From Malonomonas rubra DSM 5091 (GTDB lineage Bacteria; Desulfobacterota; Desulfuromonadia; Desulfuromonadales; Geopsychrobacteraceae), in assembly GCF_900142125.1 (NCBI RefSeq), contig NZ_FQZT01000003.1, forward strand, positions 248,001 to 312,000: a DNA stretch of 64,000 nucleotides, given 5' to 3'. A program made the translations under genes and the position numbers. The notes below the pieces were generated by a model, which saw only the letters and a program-made list of their open reading frames with translations, was not told the DNA's origin and did not search any database. Positions 1 through 9,041 of the stretch are shown here, piece after piece; position 1 is the first letter of the stretch; the number at the start of each line of letters is the position of its first letter.

Positions 1-1051
1 CCGCCGGCCTTTTCTTCGGTTTCTTTTTCGGCCGATCTTTGCCACGCGCAACAAAGCGTGCGTCTTCCACGGCGACCCGCAACACTTCGAGAAAAGGTGC
101 GGCCTGCTTGACACTGCGCCGCGGAAACAGCACCGAAAACTCCTCGCCGCCGTAGCGGAACACTTTACCGCCACCACTGACCGTCGCCAATCGCGATGCG
201 ACCATCTTCAGCACTTGGTCACCAACATCATGGCCGTGGGTATCGTTGAACTTTTTAAAGTGATCTATATCGACCATCGCTAGAGTGTATCGGCTGCCGA
301 GGCTATCCAAGGCTTCGTTGAGGGCCCTTCTACCCGGCAACCCGGTCAGTTCGTCACGGTAAGCCAGGGAATACGAGTTCTCCAGCACACCGAGCAACAA
401 AATCAATCCGGCACCCGCCAACGACAATCTCAGCGACTGGCCACCCGGGTTGGCAAAAGTACACAGCAGTAACAGCTGGCTCCAGAAGAAGGCGACTTCA
501 AAGGGCGCCGATCGCCGCAGCATACGCCAAAGAAAAACGACCAGAGCAAGCAAGTGAGCCAGCAATGCCGGCTGCTGTAAAGCAGACTTCTGAATCAAGG
601 AAAAATCAGCAAAAGAATGATCAAGCAAAGATAGGTAGGGAAAGTTTTGTCCCTGCCGAAACCAGAGAACAGCTGCCACCTCCGTCCCCAGCAAAAGCCA
701 CCAGATCAGGGCGCGCAAGTTCAACAATCCCCGCTCGCGAAAGCAGGCTAAGATCAATAAATTAAACGGCAACAGAATGGCGATCAGCTGGAAGAGCTGG
801 GTATCGTCGGGAAGGTATCTCAACCCGGCATCGACCAGCAAAAACAGAGCTACGGCATAAACCAAACGGCTGCGGTTAAAACGCCACCCCAGGAGAAGCG
901 CAATGACCGTCACTGCGAGGGGAAAAACCTGTAGCAGCGCAGAAAGCTCAGCCGGGAGCAGCTCCCGGCCGAGACCGTAAATCAACACCCCGCAAAGCAG
1001 CCCGTTCGGCAAAAGAAAAGGGGTGATAATTTTTTTCAGTACGGGACTCAA
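1..1051 (-). CDS. Membrane-anchored GGDEF diguanylate cyclase, C-terminus cut by window edge
   Basis: An open minus-strand frame runs from a TTG at 1051 off the left edge. The TTG has a GGAG-type ribosome site about 8 nt upstream and no in-frame ATG near it. The first ~190 residues are a series of hydrophobic, Leu-rich segments (probably six membrane helices). They are followed by a GGDEF domain that opens with DELTGLPGRRAL, then FKKFNDTHGHDVGD and an intact RYGGEEF active-site loop. Proteins of this type make cyclic di-GMP from two GTP at the inner membrane. No RxxD inhibitory site is visible five residues before GGEEF (the stretch is ATVSGGGKVFRY). The visible tail is Lys-rich. The gene runs in the same direction as the next upstream gene, 46 nt away. 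Confidence 0.85.
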   Translation of the reverse strand, partial: MSPVLKKIITPFLLPNGLLCGVLIYGLGRELLPAELSALLQVFPLAVTVIALLLGWRFNRSRLVYAVALFLLVDAGLRYLPDDTQLFQLIAILLPFNLLILACFRERGLLNLRALIWWLLLGTEVAAVLWFRQGQNFPYLSLLDHSFADFSLIQKSALQQPALLAHLLALVVFLWRMLRRSAPFEVAFFWSQLLLLCTFANPGGQSLRLSLAGAGLILLLGVLENSYSLAYRDELTGLPGRRALNEALDSLGSRYTLAMVDIDHFKKFNDTHGHDVGDQVLKMVASRLATVSGGGKVFRYGGEEFSVLFPRRSVKQAAPFLEVLRVAVEDARFVARGKDRPKKKPKKRPA

Positions 1052-1097
1052 ATGTGCTCCAGTCAGAAGAAATGTTCGACTGGGGGATTATAGCCTA

Positions 1098-3287
1098 TTA
1101 ATCCGGCAGGATAAAGTGTGGGCCTTCGGCAGGTTGGTTACTGAGGATATCGAGAGTGGCCTGAGCTGGCATTGCTTTGCCGTAAAGGTACCCCTGCACT
1201 TCGCTACACCCAAGATTACGCAGGTATTCCAGCTGCAGCAGGTTCTCCACCCCCTCTGCCGCCATATGCAGGTTCAGCCCTTTGGCCATCATTGCAATGG
1301 CGTCAACGGCACAAACTTTCGGCAACTCATCTTCAATTTCACGAACAAATGAGCGATCGATTTTCAAAGTATTGACCGGGAAGTTCTGCAACGAACTGAG
1401 CGACGAGTAGCCGCGGCCAAAATCGTCCAGCGCTACGGAGATTCCATATTCACGCAGTTGGCGCAGGTTCCGCACAGCCATCCCCTGCCCCCGCAGCAGG
1501 CCCTGCTCGGTCACTTCAAGCTCAAACACAGATGCCGGCAGATTGTGCTTCTGCAGGGTCTCGATAAATTTCTGGACGTAGTTAGGCCGTTCCAGTTGAA
1601 CCGGGGAAATGTTCAAGGAAATTTTCAGCTGCGGCAGTCTCTGCTTGCGCCAGCGCACCAGCTCCTCGCAAGTGCTTTCGAGTACCCAATCACCAATCGG
1701 AACAATCAGCTTTGACTCTTCGGCAATCCAGATAAAATCTCCGGGATAGATCAGGCCCTTTTCCGGATGATGCCATCGCAGCAGGGCTTCCATGCCAACA
1801 ATGATGTGGCTAAAGGGATCAACCCGCGGCTGGAAAAAAACCTCGAACTGATTCTGCTCCAGCGCCAGGTAGAGATCACGCTCGACCGACAGGTAACTCG
1901 AGTCCGTGCCTTCCATGGCATCACTGTAGAAGCAGTAGCTGTCTTTGCCGTTCGCCTTGACATGGTACATGGCTATATCAGCGCTCTGTAGCAGGCTTTC
2001 TTTGCTCTGGCCGGCGTTGGGATAAAGAGCGATACCGATACTGACGCTGAGGAAAAGTTCGTGATCTTTGATGCAAAGAGGCTCCCGTACCGCGCGGCCG
2101 ATCTTCTCCGCAACCGCGGCCACATTCTCCTTGCTCTCGACGTTCGGCAAAAGCAGGGCAAACTCGTCGCCACCGAAGCGGCAGAGAGTATCCTCAGCAC
2201 GCAGACATTCAAGAATCCGCTGCGACACCTGTTGCAGGACCAAGTCACCCATGGAGTGGCCGAGAGTATCGTTAATCTGCTTGAAGCGATCGAGATCGAG
2301 AAAGAGCAGGGCAAACTTCTGCCGGTTGCGACGGGCGTGAGCGAACACCTGGCTGATGCGGTCGTCGAACAGCACCCGGTTCGGTAAACTGGTCAGCAAA
2401 TCGTGATATGCCTGGTAGCTGATCTGGGCCTCACTGCGTTTACGCTCGGTAATGTCACGAGCGCAACCGAGAGTGCCGGCAAAAACTTTCGCCCCGGTTT
2501 CATCAATTTCATAAATACCGATGGCGTTCAACTCGACGATCAATTCGTAATTATCAAGACATTCAACCTGCTGACTCGACTGGTTGACCAGCAGACGGAT
2601 TTCTGTATTGCTGGTCGCCCGCTCGCCGCTGCGCTGCTCACAAAAGAAATTGTAGCTGTCGTCAGCATTATGCGGGTGTATCAGTTTCGAGAAGTGACAA
2701 CCGATCAGTTCGCTGCGCTTGTAGCCGAGCAGTTCTTCAACCTTGTCGTTAACGTAGGTAAAGACGCCTTGCGGGTTGAGCATGTAAATAAAATCGGGCG
2801 AGTTGTTGACGATGAAGCGATGGATCTTCTCCGAACGCTCCAGCGACTCTCCCGTGTGCTTCAACCGACGTGTCTGCCAATGATGTTCCAGTGCGTTATT
2901 GACCGTCGTCAGCAACTCTTCCGGATTGTACGGCTTGCGGATGAAATCATAGGCGCCGTTGCGCATGGCACTTTTGACAGCAAAAAAGGAAGACTCACCA
3001 CTGACCACGACAACCTCGACCTCAATCCGCTGCTGCATGATCACACGCAGCACTTCCTGGCCATCAAGGCCAGGCATCTGCAGGTCGAGCAACACCAGGT
3101 CGTAACTTTCCTGGATGAGCAGATCGAGGGCGACGGCGCCACTACTGACCGTCGTCACAACATAGCCGTTAATCCGCAGCAGGGCCTGCAGACTTTCCAA
3201 GACAGCTGGCTGATCATCGACAATCAGTATTTTCGAGCGCTTTATCCGCTCCGGCGTCAACCCGGAGTCAGCTCTTTTCACCTGCAT
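1098..3287 (-). CDS. Response regulator with PAS, GGDEF and EAL domains
   Basis: 729 residues. The N-terminal receiver (about 18-130) has the acidic pair in VDDQ, the phospho-Asp in LLDLQMPG and the Lys in RKPY. A PAS/PAC unit follows (about 150-283, ending in RDITERKR), then GGDEF (about 290-450) and EAL (about 465-715). The cyclase loop RFGGDEF is intact, and RAED lies five residues before it, matching the product-inhibition I-site. The EAL side keeps EALLRWHHP, DDFGRGYSSL and AAEGVE, so both synthesis and hydrolysis of c-di-GMP look chemically possible; which dominates cannot be told. The start is 9 nt after the stop of the HDOD-kinase gene, so the pair is probably co-transcribed as a two-component system. 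Confidence 0.93.
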   Translation of the reverse strand: MQVKRADSGLTPERIKRSKILIVDDQPAVLESLQALLRINGYVVTTVSSGAVALDLLIQESYDLVLLDLQMPGLDGQEVLRVIMQQRIEVEVVVVSGESSFFAVKSAMRNGAYDFIRKPYNPEELLTTVNNALEHHWQTRRLKHTGESLERSEKIHRFIVNNSPDFIYMLNPQGVFTYVNDKVEELLGYKRSELIGCHFSKLIHPHNADDSYNFFCEQRSGERATSNTEIRLLVNQSSQQVECLDNYELIVELNAIGIYEIDETGAKVFAGTLGCARDITERKRSEAQISYQAYHDLLTSLPNRVLFDDRISQVFAHARRNRQKFALLFLDLDRFKQINDTLGHSMGDLVLQQVSQRILECLRAEDTLCRFGGDEFALLLPNVESKENVAAVAEKIGRAVREPLCIKDHELFLSVSIGIALYPNAGQSKESLLQSADIAMYHVKANGKDSYCFYSDAMEGTDSSYLSVERDLYLALEQNQFEVFFQPRVDPFSHIIVGMEALLRWHHPEKGLIYPGDFIWIAEESKLIVPIGDWVLESTCEELVRWRKQRLPQLKISLNISPVQLERPNYVQKFIETLQKHNLPASVFELEVTEQGLLRGQGMAVRNLRQLREYGISVALDDFGRGYSSLSSLQNFPVNTLKIDRSFVREIEDELPKVCAVDAIAMMAKGLNLHMAAEGVENLLQLEYLRNLGCSEVQGYLYGKAMPAQATLDILSNQPAEGPHFILPD

Positions 3288-3296
3288 AGTCCCCCC

Positions 3297-5378
3297 CTAT
3301 ATCAGGCTCGCAGCGGAAAAATCATCATCTCCACAAGGTATCTGCAGATGAAATCCTGTTCCCGCTGCAGGTGAGCTATGATAGCTGATCCGTCCTCCCA
3401 GATCATCGACCATTCCCTTGACGATACTTAAACCGACACCGGCATGCCCCGGCCCTTTCGTGCTGACCACCGGGCGAAACAGCTGGTCCTTGACCTGCGA
3501 ATCGATTCCGCCGCCATTGTCCTGCACCACCACCTCGACAAAACGACCACCATCGGAGCAGTAGCTGTCACGGGTCGCCAGCTGAATTTCACCGCCTTCG
3601 GTAACAGCTTCGGCTGCATTTTTGAGCAGGTTGACAAGAATTTGTTTCACCAGCACACCGTTGGTTGACACCTTGGCCAGATCGTTTTTCAGGTTGAAGC
3701 GAACATCGATCCGGCGCGGCTGCAACTCCCCTTCCTGCAGTGCATCGACCGCCTCGTAAACCAGCTGGTTGAGGCTGATATCTCGATCCGGGAAGGGCGG
3801 TAGCTCCTGCTGGTTGAGATAGTAATTGAGCACATCATCAACCCGGCGCACTTCCCGTTTGATCGCATCGGTAAACTCGCGGTGCTCATCATCCGGCAGC
3901 AAGTGACCGATCACTTCGGCATAATTACCGATGATCGTCAGCGGATTGCTCAACTCGTGGCTGACCCGCCGTAACTGGGCGCTGCCTTCAAAGAAATTAT
4001 CGGGCACATCGTTCGACAACTGCGCAATCGACTCACTGACGACTTGACCGAACATACGCAAGCGCAGCAGGTGCAGCGTACTCATCTCTTCTTCACGATC
4101 GACACTTAGCACCACGGCGCCGAGCAAGCGGCCATCGAGCAGAAACGGTTGACAGAAAAAACCACGTTTTCCGCCGATGCGCAGCAGCAACTGGTCGGTC
4201 ACCGACAACGGCTGTTTGGCACTGAAACTATTGTTGGTTTCACCGCTGACCAGCGCCTGCACCACCAAGCTGAGCGAAGCATCGAGCGGGACCTTCAACT
4301 CGCTGATCAGGCGTGCCTGGCCTTCAGCGACAATGCCGGCGAGCTGATTATTTTTATGATCGACCAGCATGAAAATCGCTTCCCCTGCCGGGCTGTTTTC
4401 CAGATAAAGATGGCGCGCTTCAGTGGCCAGCAACTCTGGTCGATTGTTGCCAAGCAAACGCGCCCGCGCGCCCTCCTGGTCTGCCAGCGCGAAGATCAGA
4501 TCGATTAAACGGCCGCGCGCCTCTTTCAACTGCTCGCGCAGTTTTTCCGGATCCTCAAGTGCTGGAATGGCGCCCTTATACAGCCCTTTAGCCCAGGAGA
4601 ACAGGTAATCGATCTCACTCCGGCTGAACTGAAATAATCGTTCCGCCAGTTGTCGCACGTCATCCGTCAGTTCAAGTGGATGCTGACAGATCTGATGTGA
4701 CAACCGGGCAATTTTTAATAACTGGCTACTGTTTTCAATCTGCACGACATCCTGATGTAAAAAACGGACGGCATCGATCAGAAAGGAATCCAGTTTCCAG
4801 GGCTCGATCACGTCTTCTGCGACATGCAGGTGATCCTGCTGATAGCTTTGCAGTTCGCGCTGACTCAACGCAGGTGAGCTTTTGCTTTCCGCTGCCAATT
4901 CAGCGTAGTCGTCACCATGCTTGGAGAACAAGGTATATAAGCCAAGGTTAAGCAGCAGGCCACTGAGTTGAGCTTCCTCAACATGAAGATAACTGACAGT
5001 CGGCGACAGGCAGCGCGCAAATTGACCGGCGACACGCGAGGAGAACCAGAGACTATTGAGAAAATGTAACGAGGTATCAGTAAAATCGTGAGCGACAACC
5101 TGCTTGGCGGCCTGCAGTGCAATACCGGTAACGACTGGCAAACCGAGCTGCTGGATGGCTGAAGTAACCGGTTCAGCGGCATCGATGCGCGTGCTTCCTG
5201 CCTTGCTGGCAGCATTGATCACACGCGCAGAGAGAGCCGCATCCTGAAGGACGATTTCAGCCAACTCCGGGACACCTGCTCCCGAAAGGCAAGACTCGAT
5301 CAGCGTCACCAGTGTCTGTGGCATGCAGAACAGGTTGGCAATATCCTGTTCGCCGTATTTAATCGCAGCAACACCCAT
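3297..5378 (-). CDS. HDOD-GAF-histidine kinase fusion
   Basis: 693 residues. The N-terminal ~215 residues match an HDOD domain (LPQTLVTLIES, VLQDAALSARVINAAS). A GAF-like segment (about 300-450) comes next, then a histidine kinase core: the H-box VSHELSNPLTIIGNYAE, an N-box ILVNLLKNAAEAV, G1 VQDNGGGID and G2 GHAGVGLSIVKG. HDOD domains usually act as signalling scaffolds without catalysis; joining one to a kinase is uncommon. No membrane segment is seen, so it is probably cytoplasmic. The likely partner is the REC-PAS-GGDEF-EAL protein encoded immediately downstream. ATG start with AGGTTG 6 nt upstream. Confidence 0.9.
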   Translation of the reverse strand: MGVAAIKYGEQDIANLFCMPQTLVTLIESCLSGAGVPELAEIVLQDAALSARVINAASKAGSTRIDAAEPVTSAIQQLGLPVVTGIALQAAKQVVAHDFTDTSLHFLNSLWFSSRVAGQFARCLSPTVSYLHVEEAQLSGLLLNLGLYTLFSKHGDDYAELAAESKSSPALSQRELQSYQQDHLHVAEDVIEPWKLDSFLIDAVRFLHQDVVQIENSSQLLKIARLSHQICQHPLELTDDVRQLAERLFQFSRSEIDYLFSWAKGLYKGAIPALEDPEKLREQLKEARGRLIDLIFALADQEGARARLLGNNRPELLATEARHLYLENSPAGEAIFMLVDHKNNQLAGIVAEGQARLISELKVPLDASLSLVVQALVSGETNNSFSAKQPLSVTDQLLLRIGGKRGFFCQPFLLDGRLLGAVVLSVDREEEMSTLHLLRLRMFGQVVSESIAQLSNDVPDNFFEGSAQLRRVSHELSNPLTIIGNYAEVIGHLLPDDEHREFTDAIKREVRRVDDVLNYYLNQQELPPFPDRDISLNQLVYEAVDALQEGELQPRRIDVRFNLKNDLAKVSTNGVLVKQILVNLLKNAAEAVTEGGEIQLATRDSYCSDGGRFVEVVVQDNGGGIDSQVKDQLFRPVVSTKGPGHAGVGLSIVKGMVDDLGGRISYHSSPAAGTGFHLQIPCGDDDFSAASLI

Positions 5379-5796
5379 AACAACCTAAATAAAAGAAGAA
5401 CGAGACTAGGGCATTTCACCCATAAAAACCGGACTTAACACCCTCTTTGTCACTATCGATTATCAACCAAAAAGCTCAAAACAGCAACTGAATAATCGAT
5501 AAATTCTCTTAATATCCAAGCACTTAGCAGATCAGCAAAGTGCCAGCCGAAACCTCATTAGAAAAACAGAAGGGCAAGATTAGCAAAATAGGTGAATTTA
5601 ACTAGCAGGACTTTTTAACCGACTGAAAAAAGGGGGCTATTGAAAAGGAAAAATCCCAGTCTTCTCATTTTGGATGACAAATCAAATGGCAGAAAGCCGA
5701 TTTAACAGCAAGAGATTTGAAAACAATCATGAATAAAAGCGCCAATCATGGAGTCCGAAAACTATCTAAAAGGGAAAAAATCGCCCTTATTTCCCC
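5379..5796. other. AT-rich intergenic region between two minus-strand units
   Basis: 418 nt without a convincing gene. It must hold the promoter of the HDOD-kinase gene (which starts at 5378) and the end of the CHASE2/HD-GYP transcript. The only structure I can see is a 6-bp inverted repeat GCACTT/AAGTGC (5520-5525 with 5538-5543) and a weak AAGGG/CCCTT hairpin near 5772-5797 just after the HD-GYP stop. No c-di-GMP riboswitch consensus was recognised. It is visibly more AT-rich than the flanking genes. Confidence 0.6.
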
Positions 5797-7809
5797 TCAA
5801 AGCTCAATATTACGGTATTCATTGCTGATCGCAGCGAAGCGTTCTTCGCTGGACAGAAAGGCTCGAACAATCTCCGGGTCGAAAAGCTCACCACTCTTGC
5901 TCAGGATATATTCCCGTGCCTGCAAATGGGTCATCGCTTCTTTATAGCTGCGCTCGCTGACCAGCGCATCATAGACATCAGCCAGCGCCATCAAGCGGCC
6001 CGCAAGCGGTATCTCCTCCCCTTTGAGCCCCTTCGGATAACCGGAACCATCCCAACGCTCATGATGCGTCTCCGCCATCTGTCGTGCGTAATGCAAATAA
6101 GCCGAATCCTCCGGTAACTCCAACGCATCAGCCGTGCACCCCAACGCCATGGCACCAAGCTGCGGATGCTCCCGCATCACAACGATCTCTTCGTCGGTCA
6201 AGGTGCCGCTTTTCAACAAAATCCGGTCAGGAATACCGACCTTACCAATATCGTGCAACGGTGCCGACTGAAACATCATTTCGGCATCTTCCTCACTGAT
6301 CTCTGACGCATAACTGGAGTCTGTACGCAACTGCTCTGCCAGCTCGCGGACAAAACGTTGAGTCCGCAGGATGTGGGCACCGGTATCGCTGTCCCGGGTC
6401 TCTGCCAGCGTGATCAGGCTGACGATAGTTGCATCCTGCGCTTTCAGTAACGACCTGCTGCGTTTCCGCAGGTTTTTTGCAGCAATGCCATAGCGCACCA
6501 ATCCGAGCAGACCAGCGTTAAGCAAAAGTACTAAAACAGGCATCGTCGGCGAAACAAAATAATGACCGGAGCGAAACAGCATCATCGAGCCCCAGAAAAA
6601 CAGGCCCGCAACGACGGCCGACAGAACAAGTGGCACAGTCAAACGGAAACGGCTGAGCAACCAGGCTGAGCAGAAACCAAACAACAGCACTGTCCAGAAT
6701 TCGGCCCCACGTGCCCAGACCGGGTGCGAATACCAACTTGAATTAAGCAGGTTTGATGCAATCACAGCATGAATCTCAACTCCGGGAAAGTTGCGCTGGA
6801 GCGGAGTAACGTGGCGATCCCCCAATCCTTCAGCAACGGCACCAACAAAGACCACTGCCCCCTGCAGCTCACCATCAGGCAACGTACCTTCAAGCAATTC
6901 GGCAGCAGAAACATAGCGGTAACCACCGGCCCCCGAGTACCCAAGCAACATATTACCGCCCTGATCAAGAGGGACTGTGCGCCCGGCAAATTCCAGAGCG
7001 GCCTCCTGCTGCCAGACATCGAAATGCAGCTGCCCGCCGCCAACGGCCTGAAGCACAGTCGCCAAGGCCAGGCTCGGATAATAGCGCCCGGCAAAGCCCT
7101 GCAACAGGGGCATCCGCCGCACGACCCCATCGCGATCGGAGGCAGCATTAACAAAACCTGACGCCGCTGCAGCCGACTGCAACACCTCAAGGCTGCCCAG
7201 AACCCCTTGTGGCTCGCGCCAGGGCATTTCCCCTCTTTCATTGCGAATGACAACACCGGGCAAAGCAGGTGGCAATACGTCGACAGGCTCCGCGTCAGCA
7301 TGGGAAAGAAACTTGAAACCGAGAACGGAAGACGTCGCAGCCAAGACCCTGGCCAGCAAGAGATCGTTACTCTCCCTTTCCTGCAGAGCAGGGAGCAGAC
7401 CGCAATCTTCCCCTAAATCACGCCTGCGCTCGCGCAGAATCAAATCGAGAGAGGTGCGGTCTTCTTCCGGCATCAGAAGGTCGACCCCGACCGCAGCCAC
7501 TCCATGCTGCTGCAATTCATCCAGAAGCTTTGCCAATCGGTAACGCGGCCACGGCCACTGGCCATAACGCGCCAAACTCTGTTCATCAATCCCAACGACG
7601 ACCGGTTGCTGTGACAACGACTGTTCCGGTTGGCCGGAAAGCATAAGATCGTAGATGCGGAAATCGAAGAAACGAAGAAGTTGCGGGGGATAAAAAAGGA
7701 GAACAACAGCTGCCAGGGTGATCAACAGACCACACGCCAACACGCCGGAGCGTGCCTCCGCTAAAGGACTGAGGCGGAAAGCGGCTTTTTTCTGTCGACG
7801 CAGGCTCAT
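5797..7809 (-). CDS. CHASE2-domain membrane protein with HD-GYP phosphodiesterase output
   Basis: 670 residues. One N-terminal membrane helix (about 23-42) precedes a CHASE2 sensor (about 50-350; FDFRIYDLMLSG, VGIDEQSLARYGQWPWPR, VGVDLLMPEED). Three closely spaced membrane helices follow (about 365-445). The C-terminal HD-GYP domain keeps LHDIGKVGIPD and HHERWDGSGYPKGLKG, so hydrolysis of cyclic di-GMP (or a related dinucleotide) is expected in the cytoplasm in response to a periplasmic signal. It is the last gene of a FecR-OmpA-CHASE2 operon; the start lies 15 nt after the OmpA stop. CHASE2 with FecR and OmpA is a recurring association, more often with a cyclase or kinase output. Confidence 0.93.
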   Translation of the reverse strand: MSLRRQKKAAFRLSPLAEARSGVLACGLLITLAAVVLLFYPPQLLRFFDFRIYDLMLSGQPEQSLSQQPVVVGIDEQSLARYGQWPWPRYRLAKLLDELQQHGVAAVGVDLLMPEEDRTSLDLILRERRRDLGEDCGLLPALQERESNDLLLARVLAATSSVLGFKFLSHADAEPVDVLPPALPGVVIRNERGEMPWREPQGVLGSLEVLQSAAAASGFVNAASDRDGVVRRMPLLQGFAGRYYPSLALATVLQAVGGGQLHFDVWQQEAALEFAGRTVPLDQGGNMLLGYSGAGGYRYVSAAELLEGTLPDGELQGAVVFVGAVAEGLGDRHVTPLQRNFPGVEIHAVIASNLLNSSWYSHPVWARGAEFWTVLLFGFCSAWLLSRFRLTVPLVLSAVVAGLFFWGSMMLFRSGHYFVSPTMPVLVLLLNAGLLGLVRYGIAAKNLRKRSRSLLKAQDATIVSLITLAETRDSDTGAHILRTQRFVRELAEQLRTDSSYASEISEEDAEMMFQSAPLHDIGKVGIPDRILLKSGTLTDEEIVVMREHPQLGAMALGCTADALELPEDSAYLHYARQMAETHHERWDGSGYPKGLKGEEIPLAGRLMALADVYDALVSERSYKEAMTHLQAREYILSKSGELFDPEIVRAFLSSEERFAAISNEYRNIEL

Positions 7810-7824
7810 ACGAACAGGCTCATA

Positions 7825-8424
7825 CTAGCGAACGATCACCTCGACCCGGCGATTACGCGGCTCGGCAACACCATCAGCAGTTGGTATCAACGGGTTGCCT
7901 TCACCATGAGAATCGAGATCGATCGCCTTCACGTCGACCCCGCGCTCCTGCAACAGGTCACGAACGGCCTCCGCCCGCTGCAACGACAAGCGCAGATTGT
8001 ACTCATCAGAACCGGTGCGGTCACTATGACCATAAATACCGAGAGAGTTCGCGTTTCGCTCGGCGACTTCATTTACAATCTGCGTTAAAAGCCCCTCGGA
8101 AGCTGATGTCAAATTGGTTGAGCCCTGTTCAAAGTAAAGTAAAAAGCGGGCGGGTGCTTCCGGCTCGACAGCCAGAACCTGTGCATATTTCTGCTCAATG
8201 TCTTCGCGACTGACAATAACGGGTGCCGAGGGTGCCGAGGCACCGCTGACGACAGTCATTTGTCCTGCCTCCTCAAGCAGTGCCACTCCTTTTTCCGTCA
8301 CCACCTCCACTTTACCAACCGAGCCATCAGCATCAGGCAAAAGCACAACTTCGCTCTGCTGACCGGAATCGAGCAGAATTCCGGCAACAAACACAGCAAA
8401 CAAAACCAACGGGGCAGCCCCCAT
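7825..8424 (-). CDS. OmpA-family peptidoglycan-binding protein
   Basis: 199 residues. A hydrophobic N-terminus (APLVLFAVFVAGILL) can serve as signal or anchor; no lipobox cysteine is present. The C-terminal ~105 residues are an OmpA-like domain: LLYFEQGSTNLT, IYGHSDRTGSDEYN, LSLQRAEAVRDLL, SHGEGNPL and the closing RNRRVEVIVR. Such domains bind the diaminopimelate of peptidoglycan. The middle (about 25-95) shows no recognised domain. It lies between the FecR and CHASE2 genes in one transcription unit; ATG preceded by GGAGGTGAG. Confidence 0.9.
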   Translation of the reverse strand: MGAAPLVLFAVFVAGILLDSGQQSEVVLLPDADGSVGKVEVVTEKGVALLEEAGQMTVVSGASAPSAPVIVSREDIEQKYAQVLAVEPEAPARFLLYFEQGSTNLTSASEGLLTQIVNEVAERNANSLGIYGHSDRTGSDEYNLRLSLQRAEAVRDLLQERGVDVKAIDLDSHGEGNPLIPTADGVAEPRNRRVEVIVR

Positions 8425-8459
8425 AACTCACCTCCAGCAGCAGTAAGAATATTTGAGAA

Positions 8460-8894
8460 TCAGTTGCTCACCTTGATGAGAACCCGGGTACCACGTACAG
8501 CAATAGTCGAGTCTGGCGTCTCCAGTTCGATCGAATCGGGCGCCAATTTGCCGATAACCCCGGAAACATAAAGGAACGTCCCTTTCAGCATTTTCAGGAT
8601 CATGGAAAAACGATTCTGCTTCGGCTCAAAAACAAAGGCCCGCAAAAGCAGTTCACTGTCCGGCCCGAGCGAGACAGTCGTATCGTCCTGCAGAATCAGC
8701 CCGAGGCTGCCATCGGCACGTGTCACCACCCTGTCAGCGACCTGAAGCGGGGCGCCGACTTCCAGCTCAACCACCTCCCCCTGACGTTCAACAAAAGCCG
8801 AACCTGTCAGTGTCTTCACCGTTCCGATAGACTGTGCCGCCGATAGCGTTGCAGCAAAAAACAAAACCAGCAAAAGCCCAAACACGTAACGCAT
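8460..8894 (-). CDS. Secreted FecR-domain protein
   Basis: 144 residues. A clear signal peptide (RYVFGLLLVLFFAATLSAAQ) is followed by one FecR domain: GTVKTLTGSAFVERQG, LQVADRVVTRADGSLGLIL, DDTTVSLGPDSEL and TPDSTIAVRGTRVLI. No anti-sigma cytoplasmic segment or membrane helix is present, so this is the free periplasmic type rather than an iron-signalling FecR. It is the first gene of the FecR-OmpA-CHASE2/HD-GYP operon and probably supplies part of the periplasmic input. ATG with GGAGGT upstream. Confidence 0.9.
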   Translation of the reverse strand: MRYVFGLLLVLFFAATLSAAQSIGTVKTLTGSAFVERQGEVVELEVGAPLQVADRVVTRADGSLGLILQDDTTVSLGPDSELLLRAFVFEPKQNRFSMILKMLKGTFLYVSGVIGKLAPDSIELETPDSTIAVRGTRVLIKVSN

Positions 8895-8983
8895 CAGAAA
8901 CCTCCGAGCAAAACTAACAGACAGGCTTAAATGTTAACAAATTTCAAATATTTGTCAGCCCAAAAGGCAATGTTTCTCAAAGA

Positions 8984-9012
8984 TTGACAGCAACAAAACA
9001 CGCAGATAAACT
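8984..9012 (+). promoter_or_regulatory. Sigma-70-type promoter for the three-GAF AAA+ gene
   Basis: A perfect -35 TTGACA (8984-8989), a 17-nt spacer and a -10 TAAACT (9007-9012) lie about 30 nt before the ATG at 9042. Transcription would start near 9019. It diverges from the FecR operon start at 8894. Confidence 0.7.
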
Positions 9013-9041
9013 CAGCCGAGTAAAAAAACTACTTACTCTCA

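Noticed and set aside
2403-3374. 323-residue open frame opposite the REC-PAS-GGDEF-EAL gene
   Set aside because: Shadow of a clear signalling gene.
5717-5947. 76-residue plus-strand frame overlapping the HD-GYP 3' end
   Set aside because: Overlaps a clear gene on the other strand and has no supporting signal.
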